From positions 246,655 through 310,654 of IMG/VR virus record IMGVR_UViG_3300047472_000309: a DNA stretch of 64,000 bases. One strand, written 5' to 3'. The DNA is from a virus. Made by a program: the position numbers and the translations under genes. The notes beneath the pieces are model-generated. The model did no database searches and had not been told where the DNA came from. It saw only the letters and a list, made by a program, of their open reading frames with translations. Numbering within the stretch: the stretch's first letter is position 1; each line of letters opens with the position of its first letter. Of this stretch, positions 59,656 to 64,000 are shown piece after piece.

Positions 59656-59663
59656 GTAATATA
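59656..59663 (-). promoter_or_regulatory. PhiKZ-type early promoter TATATTAC for the gp68-like operon
   Basis: Plus GTAATATA, minus CCTATATTACTACACTG, an exact match to the consensus and similar to the copy at 54641 beyond the eight bases (TATATTACTA). It is 53 bases upstream of the start at 59603. Confidence 0.65.
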
Positions 59664-59738
59664 GGTTTTCAACGAGTTTGAATCCACGAGGGATTCTCGG
59701 GTATTCTGTCGTGTTAGGAAAAGGCTGGATCACCCCCA

Positions 59739-59768
59739 TCAGACCACGCCTACCCAAGCGTGGTCTGA
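59739..59768 (-). terminator. Hairpin after the SSB-like gene
   Basis: TCAGACCACGC (59739-59749) pairs perfectly with GCGTGGTCTGA (59758-59768) around eight bases. It lies between the stop at 59806 and the early promoter at 59656, isolating the next operon. Confidence 0.75.
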
Positions 59769-59805
59769 GGGAGTGTATCCATTAAGCTATGCTACTGCCG
59801 GGTGC

Positions 59806-60570
59806 TTAGAAGGGCAAGTCGTCTCCGGCGCCGTCGCTACCACCTGCGAAGCCCGAATCGTTGCCGCCACCGCCACCACCGCCGCGGTTATATCCACCAC
59901 CGCCACCACCTTGGCCACCACGGTTGTAACCACCGCCACCACCACCGCCACGATTGAAGCCGCCACCCTGGCCGCCTTCCTTCGGAATCGGTTCTTCCCA
60001 GTGCGACACTTGCATGTGCGCGAGCATCTCGGTGAGCAGATTCCAGTACGCTTCAGCGGCGACCTTCGAGGCTTCGGCCGCCGAGTAGTACTCGCCCGTG
60101 CCGTGCTTGAGCAAATGGAAGTCCGAGAGCTGGAAGTTGAACTTGATGCGCGGCCGGTCCTTGGCCATCACGCCCATCCACACCACGCCGTCCTTGTCCT
60201 TGCCGACGAACAGTTCGGACTGCACCACCGGCTTTTCGCTGCGCTTGCCGCCGGGGAAGATGAAGTTCTTGTTCTCGATCGAGTTCTTGAACTCGTCCTT
60301 GCCGCCCGTGCCGGGGATGAAGTCGATCGCTTGACGCAGCAGGTTCAGGAAGCCGTAGAATGCAGGCGTATCCATGTTCGCGCTGATCTTGCCGTAGTTC
60401 GTGTCGCGGTCGCTGTCCACATTCGTGTAAACAGTGATACGCGGGTTGTTCGCGAAAAGCCCCCACTGGAGCGACGCGAATTTGCCTTCCTGGTTCTTCG
60501 CCGACATCTGCAGCTTCTTGTTGTCGAGCGGAGTCTTCTTGCGCGGTGCTGCTTTGAAATCGCCTGCCAT
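59806..60570 (-). CDS. Single-stranded DNA-binding-like protein with Gly-rich linker and acidic tip, 254 aa
   Basis: The N-terminal part (about 1-185) is an alpha/beta domain with FASLQWGLFANNPRITVYTN and DRPRIKFNFQLSDF, consistent with an OB-fold. Residues about 200-240 are a Gly/Asn/Arg-rich linker (GGGGGGYNRGGQGGGG). The last residues DGAGDDLPF match the acidic tip of bacterial SSB (DDDIPF), which recruits host replication and repair proteins. The same overall order (OB, flexible Gly-rich linker, acidic tip) is typical of SSB. AGGAAAAC precedes the start. Confidence 0.75.
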   Translation of the reverse strand: MAGDFKAAPRKKTPLDNKKLQMSAKNQEGKFASLQWGLFANNPRITVYTNVDSDRDTNYGKISANMDTPAFYGFLNLLRQAIDFIPGTGGKDEFKNSIENKNFIFPGGKRSEKPVVQSELFVGKDKDGVVWMGVMAKDRPRIKFNFQLSDFHLLKHGTGEYYSAAEASKVAAEAYWNLLTEMLAHMQVSHWEEPIPKEGGQGGGFNRGGGGGGGYNRGGQGGGGGGYNRGGGGGGGNDSGFAGGSDGAGDDLPF

Positions 60571-60591
60571 GATGCGTTTTCCTATTGGTTT

Positions 60592-60609
60592 TATGGTACT
60601 CAGACCATA
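60592..60609 (-). promoter_or_regulatory. Small inverted repeat upstream of the SSB-like gene
   Basis: TATGGT (60592-60597) pairs with ACCATA (60604-60609) in the 55-base gap between the two genes, close to the ribosome-binding site of the SSB-like gene. It could be an operator or a weak terminator. Confidence 0.35.
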
Positions 60610-60625
60610 GGTCGGGTGAATAAAT

Positions 60626-61480
60626 TTACACTAGGATTTCTAGGAGCAGCTTGCGCGTCTCCAAATCCTCCAACTGACCGATGTTCTGGCGGATCTTCTC
60701 ATCCGTCGTCACCGCCGACCAGTTGTACTTCGTTGCCAGCTCGATCACCTGTCGCCGAATGCGAATCGGCATCTGGAAAAAGGTGCGCGAATCTCCAAAG
60801 ACCTGGATGAAATCTTCCCGAAACGGGATCATCGAGAGTTCACGGCCATTCTGGTACTTGGTGTACCATTGTGCCCGCTTCTTGACGTTGCCCGTGTTGG
60901 ACTCCAAGAGGTCTAACGAGGAGAAGGCTTTCCACGACAACAGATCGTACGCAAAGTGCGTGAAGATCAGCGTCTTGGCTTGCTGCTGCGGGAAGAGCTT
61001 GAGCTTGAACACTCGAATGTCTTCACCGCCTTGTTGCTCCAGGGACTTCAGCAGCAGCTCGAGCGTCTGGTTTTTGATTTCCATATACTCTTGCTGCTTA
61101 TCCGTGTTGGCTGCGCGTAGTTTGGCATGCGGATACTTCTCCTTCATGCCCGCGTAGTTGCTCACGTAAAACACGACCTTGCAATGATTGTGCGTAAACT
61201 CCTGCACGATCCGCTTGATCTGATCCATTTCATCGCGAATGCCTTCGTCCAGTTGACGTGGCACGACCCCGCCTTGCACCTCCTTCGGTAAGGCACCCAT
61301 GAAGTTGCGAAACAGCGTTCGCAGGTTAATCCATAGCTCGCCGTAATCCAACAGCGGGGCTTTCTTGACTTTTGGGTCATGATCCGGATGGATACCGCAT
61401 GCGCCTTCGAGCGCAAGCGACGTCGCAACCGAAAGAGGATACTGACCAACTTCCCGTTCTGCAATCGCTTGTTCGAACAT
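60626..61480 (-). CDS. Unknown protein, 284 aa
   Basis: The second ATG (61480) is favoured over 61486 because AAGGAGA is too close to the first. Alpha/beta protein with KVVFYVSNYAGMKEKYPHAK near 105, MEIKNQTLELLLKSLEQQGG and the end ATKYNWSAVTTDEKIRQNIG then LEDLETRKLLLEILV. No motif was recognised. Its position between the SSB-like and the SbcD-like genes suggests replication or recombination, by inference. Confidence 0.55.
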   Translation of the reverse strand: MFEQAIAEREVGQYPLSVATSLALEGACGIHPDHDPKVKKAPLLDYGELWINLRTLFRNFMGALPKEVQGGVVPRQLDEGIRDEMDQIKRIVQEFTHNHCKVVFYVSNYAGMKEKYPHAKLRAANTDKQQEYMEIKNQTLELLLKSLEQQGGEDIRVFKLKLFPQQQAKTLIFTHFAYDLLSWKAFSSLDLLESNTGNVKKRAQWYTKYQNGRELSMIPFREDFIQVFGDSRTFFQMPIRIRRQVIELATKYNWSAVTTDEKIRQNIGQLEDLETRKLLLEILV

Positions 61481-61497
61481 GCGCATTCTCCTTATTT

Positions 61498-62625
61498 TTA
61501 CAGTACTTCGGGCATGATTGCTTGAGCCATCGCCAGGACATCGGAGGTGGCACCTGCATTAATCAGACGGTCCGTGAGTAATGACGTCACGTTGTCCTTA
61601 GTGATCGTAATCGGGACATACGTAATCTCATCATCCAAAGCCGCTTCCGCAGTTTCCACTTCCCCATCATCTACAGGCTGTTTGTCCCAGGTAAACCACG
61701 GCCACTTGCGAATAAGCGCATCCATGTTCGAGAAGATGGGGTTATCCCACGAACCTCGAACCCGCACGAATGACTCTTCCGGCAAGCCCTCTACTTGCTT
61801 GGCGATTTCCGCCAGCGTATCTTCTAACGTCATCGCCTCGCACTTAACTGTCACGAAGCGCATGGCGTCGACATTCTCCACAAACACCACGTCGTGTTCA
61901 TCACCGCGCCGATAGGCACGCACGTGCCCCTTCGGACCTTCTTCGCCATGCGTGAGCCGGTCAAACGAGCCTTGCGCAATAATGCGTTCATAGCGCGAGT
62001 GAATGTGCACGTGACCGATAAAGATCAGATGCTTCACAATCTTCAAGTACTCTTCGCTCGAGTGCTTCTGAGCTTTCACGATCGGTGGGAGCTGATACTC
62101 GAACTGACCGTGCATGAAGGCGTAATCGACTTGGGTGAGCCCTTTGGCTCGTAACAGGTCATGAACTTGGCTAAGGGTGGTTTCGGTGGAATTGGTCCAC
62201 TCATCGGGTACGAAGAGCAACCACTGATCGTGGCGCTCTTCGTACTCGATGGATAGACTTCTCACGTATTTGAGATCGGCGCCAATGCCTGTTACTTCGT
62301 TCAGTGACTCAAAAATCCGTGACTGTTTCCAGTCATGGCTCGGTGTGCCCTCTAGGACGTACATGCGAATCCCGTGCTTCTTGCACAGTCGCAGCATATA
62401 CGCCACCCACACCTTAATTTCGGTCACTTCATCATCGGGAAGTTCGAGCAACGTATCAAACACGTCACCAGCCAACACGATGATGTCCAGCTCGGCGGTC
62501 TCGGCGTTATCCGGAAAAGCAGTGCGGAGGTTCTTAATGATACGCTCCGCGGGATTTCGCGCGTGACCGAGGTGAATATCGCTGACTACTGCGATCTTCA
62601 GGTTAGAGGGGTTCCCATTCATCAT
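61498..62625 (-). CDS. SbcD/Mre11-like metallophosphoesterase, 375 aa
   Basis: Metallophosphoesterase motifs: VVSDIHLGH (D16, H18), LAGDVFDTLLE, EGTPSHD in place of GNHD (His retained), FMHGQFEY and IGHVHIHSRYERIIAQGSF. This matches the SbcD/Mre11 nuclease family, which pairs with an SMC-like ATPase in DNA end processing; that partner is not in this window. The last ~120 residues are beta-rich. The start overlaps the end of the upstream gene by 23 bases, so translation is coupled. Confidence 0.8.
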   Translation of the reverse strand: MMNGNPSNLKIAVVSDIHLGHARNPAERIIKNLRTAFPDNAETAELDIIVLAGDVFDTLLELPDDEVTEIKVWVAYMLRLCKKHGIRMYVLEGTPSHDWKQSRIFESLNEVTGIGADLKYVRSLSIEYEERHDQWLLFVPDEWTNSTETTLSQVHDLLRAKGLTQVDYAFMHGQFEYQLPPIVKAQKHSSEEYLKIVKHLIFIGHVHIHSRYERIIAQGSFDRLTHGEEGPKGHVRAYRRGDEHDVVFVENVDAMRFVTVKCEAMTLEDTLAEIAKQVEGLPEESFVRVRGSWDNPIFSNMDALIRKWPWFTWDKQPVDDGEVETAEAALDDEITYVPITITKDNVTSLLTDRLINAGATSDVLAMAQAIMPEVL

Positions 62626-63265
62626 TTTGCGTCGTCGGTTGGTCGGCGGAATTGCTCACACTATCTTTCTGTGCGGTAACTTCTTCCGTCTCCAACACGC
62701 CCGGCAAACCATAACGCTTAAAGATCGCATCCCAGCGTTCGAGATTGGTTCGCACCGAGGGCGGCAAATCCGCCATGAAAAGCGCGCGCTGCTTCAGGTG
62801 CGCGCTCAGATAATTGCGACCATCCTGGGGGGACACCCGTGAACGCAGCTCAGCGTTCCGGATGATATTCAGGATGTTACCGCCGGGCATGCGGGTGCGA
62901 TCTTTGCCCTGGATCGCTTTGATGCCGCTGCGATCAAACAAGGGCGGCACCGAGAAGATCACTTCGCCCTTGGCGTTAATGATGTCGACCTCGCGGTATT
63001 CATTGCCCGCGTAGTTCGCCCACATGTCCAGATTTACTTGCGGGTAGAACTCATTTTGGCCTTTATGGAAGACAGCCAGCCAGAGACCGACGAAAATGCG
63101 CTCTGGCATGCGTGCACGAGTTGCAGTTTCTTGTTCATCCAGCGATTGACGAATGGCATTGATTTCCTCCGTTGAGCGGCCAGTACCCGTCATGTCGATG
63201 TTACGCGTCATCCATTCCAGACGACGTTTGGCAGGGTTCTGATCGGGTTGCGTGGGTTGAGTCAT
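62603..63265 (-). CDS. Unknown protein, 220 aa
   Basis: The first 50 residues are polar and helical (MTQPTQPDQNPAKRRLEWMT). A beta-rich part follows (VGLWLAVFHKGQNEFYPQVN, YREVDIINAKGEVIFSVPPL), with KAIQGKDRTRMPGG and a helical end rich in Glu and Gln. The start overlaps the upstream stop as ATGA. No family recognised; probably structural or replication-related. Confidence 0.5.
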   Translation of the reverse strand: MTQPTQPDQNPAKRRLEWMTRNIDMTGTGRSTEEINAIRQSLDEQETATRARMPERIFVGLWLAVFHKGQNEFYPQVNLDMWANYAGNEYREVDIINAKGEVIFSVPPLFDRSGIKAIQGKDRTRMPGGNILNIIRNAELRSRVSPQDGRNYLSAHLKQRALFMADLPPSVRTNLERWDAIFKRYGLPGVLETEEVTAQKDSVSNSADQPTTQNDEWEPL

Positions 63266-63744
63266 GATGGGATGCCTCCTGAGTCAGTGGGTAGCACACC
63301 ATAATTGATCAAACCCATGACGCGTTTAAAGCTCGAGTCGTTCACCTGCACGAGCGAGCCCAGTGAATACTCCTGACCATTATCGCGAATGGTCGCCTGC
63401 ACCGTCAAGGTGATGGCATTGGTCGGATTCACGGTGGGGTCATTGTTGGCGTTCACTTCTACGACGGTGGCATCGAAGTAACCCGCGAAATACGGCTCCA
63501 GTATCTGGCGCAATTGCAGGCACAGCTGGGGAATGTTGTTACCATACTGCTGAAGGAGGTTCTGCAAGTTGGCAACATGACCTGGATAGAGATACGTCTG
63601 GATCTTGTCGGATTCGAAAAAGTGCGACAACATCAGGTCGACCTTCTCGGGCACGGACGTAACCCAGCCCTTCATGCTAATACTCGGAACGGCAGCACCC
63701 ATGGCAGATTCTGAAAGTTGGTAATGGACATAGAATCCACCCAC
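63262..63744 (-). CDS. Unknown protein, possibly baseplate-related, 160 aa
   Basis: The start is uncertain: a GTG at 63744 lacks a ribosome-binding site, and an internal ATG at 63702 also has none. The protein has a helical first half (VDLMLSHFFESDKIQTYLYP, NIPQLCLQLRQILEPYFAGY) and a beta second half (FDATVVEVNANNDPT, AITLTVQATIRDNGQEY). That order is seen in small baseplate-wedge (gp25-like) proteins, but the match is only in style. It is linked to the next gene by ATGA. Confidence 0.45.
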   Translation of the reverse strand: MGGFYVHYQLSESAMGAAVPSISMKGWVTSVPEKVDLMLSHFFESDKIQTYLYPGHVANLQNLLQQYGNNIPQLCLQLRQILEPYFAGYFDATVVEVNANNDPTVNPTNAITLTVQATIRDNGQEYSLGSLVQVNDSSFKRVMGLINYGVLPTDSGGIPS

Positions 63745-63778
63745 TGAAAGAAAAAAAGAGCCGGGGGATAAAAACCCC

Positions 63779-63802
63779 CTCGACCACCGTCAGGTAGTCG
63801 AG
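63779..63802 (-). terminator. Hairpin after the endonuclease-like gene
   Basis: CTCGACCACC (63779-63788) pairs with GGTAGTCGAG (63793-63802) with one mismatch around GTCA. GGGGG/CCCCC (63763-63779) could form a second stem, and an A-run at 63749-63757 offers a U-tract on the minus strand. It lies just after the stop at 63813. Confidence 0.6.
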
Positions 63803-63812
63803 AGGAAAAGCA

Positions 63813-64000
63813 CTACAGCTTATCGTCGCTCAGCCTCATCCAGCTGCTATAAACCGGATTCTTGCTTCTGATCCGATTCATAACGTTGTCATAGTTCATT
63901 CCCAATGCAGCCATGGCTTCAAATACATTAGAATAGCGCACACCCTCAATCGAAACAGGCGGAGATTTAGCTCGCTTTGTCTTGATAAGGGAATCACTTA
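63813..64000 (-). CDS. C-terminal end of a homing-endonuclease-like protein (partial)
   Basis: The minus strand is open from the window edge to a TAG at 63813-63815. It reads KRAKSPPVSIEGVRYSNVFE then AMAALGMNYDNVMNRIRSK, ending SSWMRLSDDKL. PVSIEGVRYSNVFEAMAALG is the typical NUMOD1/IENR1-type DNA-binding repeat (V-x-I-x-G-x-x-Y-x-S-x-x-E-A) found at the C-terminus of HNH or GIY-YIG homing endonucleases in phages. The catalytic part lies beyond the window. Confidence 0.6.
   Translation of the reverse strand, partial: SDSLIKTKRAKSPPVSIEGVRYSNVFEAMAALGMNYDNVMNRIRSKNPVYSSWMRLSDDKL

Noticed and set aside
1-64000. tRNA or rRNA genes, insertion sequences, attachment sites
   Set aside because: I looked for cloverleaf-like GC stems with the T-loop GTTCGA pattern, transposase motifs and flanking repeats, and saw none that I could support by eye.

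Overview
This window looks like part of the genome of a giant tailed bacteriophage (jumbo myovirus) of the phiKZ-like group, infecting a Gram-negative host. The evidence is: (1) pieces of multisubunit RNA polymerase encoded as separate genes. There are two different beta'-C-terminal-like proteins (39367-40743 and 50249-52279) and one beta-C-terminal-like protein (52309-54534). The pair 52309/50249, with a 522-residue protein three genes upstream (58035-59603), has the layout of the phiKZ non-virion polymerase genes 68, 71-73 and 74. The lone copy would correspond to the virion polymerase subunit gp80. (2) A set of inner-head-like paralogues, each with an S/A-x-E site at about the same place, as expected for phiKZ-type prohead protease maturation. 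(3) Three copies of TATATTAC, the phiKZ early promoter consensus, each upstream of a minus-strand operon. The DNA is moderately GC-rich, almost fully coding and mostly read from the minus strand. No tRNA, CRISPR array or insertion sequence was seen.

Layout from left to right. 1-7724: nine tandem paralogous virion or fibre-like genes, one cut by the window edge and one carrying an extra LamG-like domain. 7827-13200: a small membrane protein and four probable tail or baseplate proteins. 13285-21218: two clear inner-head paralogues, a third with a huge acidic propeptide-like region, and three further structural-looking genes. 21250-25593: a plus-strand island with two large structural proteins and a DUF6527-like protein. 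25637-28947: another S/A-x-E protein, a small protein and an M48-like membrane metalloprotease. 29043-31312 (plus): a small membrane protein and the N-terminal part of a family B DNA polymerase. 31375-35383: a five-gene, early-promoter-headed minus operon of unknown small proteins, four of them preceded by a repeated leader. 35535-41618: endolysin, two Ala/Pro/Asp-rich paralogues, an RNAP beta'-like protein and a helical protein. 41821-45678 (plus): a helical protein, a 550-residue protein with a probable -1 programmed frameshift, a DarG-like macrodomain, a diverged second macrodomain and a small helical protein. 45758-64000 (minus): the non-virion RNAP cluster, an SF2 helicase, SSB-like, SbcD-like and unknown proteins, and the end of a homing-endonuclease-like gene.

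How it may work together (inference): a virion RNA polymerase would start at the TATATTAC promoters and make the five-gene early cluster, gp68-like and its two downstream genes, and the beta/beta' pair with the helicase. The rest is replication/recombination (polymerase fragment, helicase, SSB, nuclease) and virion assembly. Many minus-strand operons end in hairpins with UUCG or UACG tetraloops flanked by CATA/TATG, a recurring terminator or processing design. The most unusual items are the tandem macrodomain pair and the T-TTT-TTT frameshift site next to it, the long acidic propeptide-like region, and the repeated leader of the early cluster.
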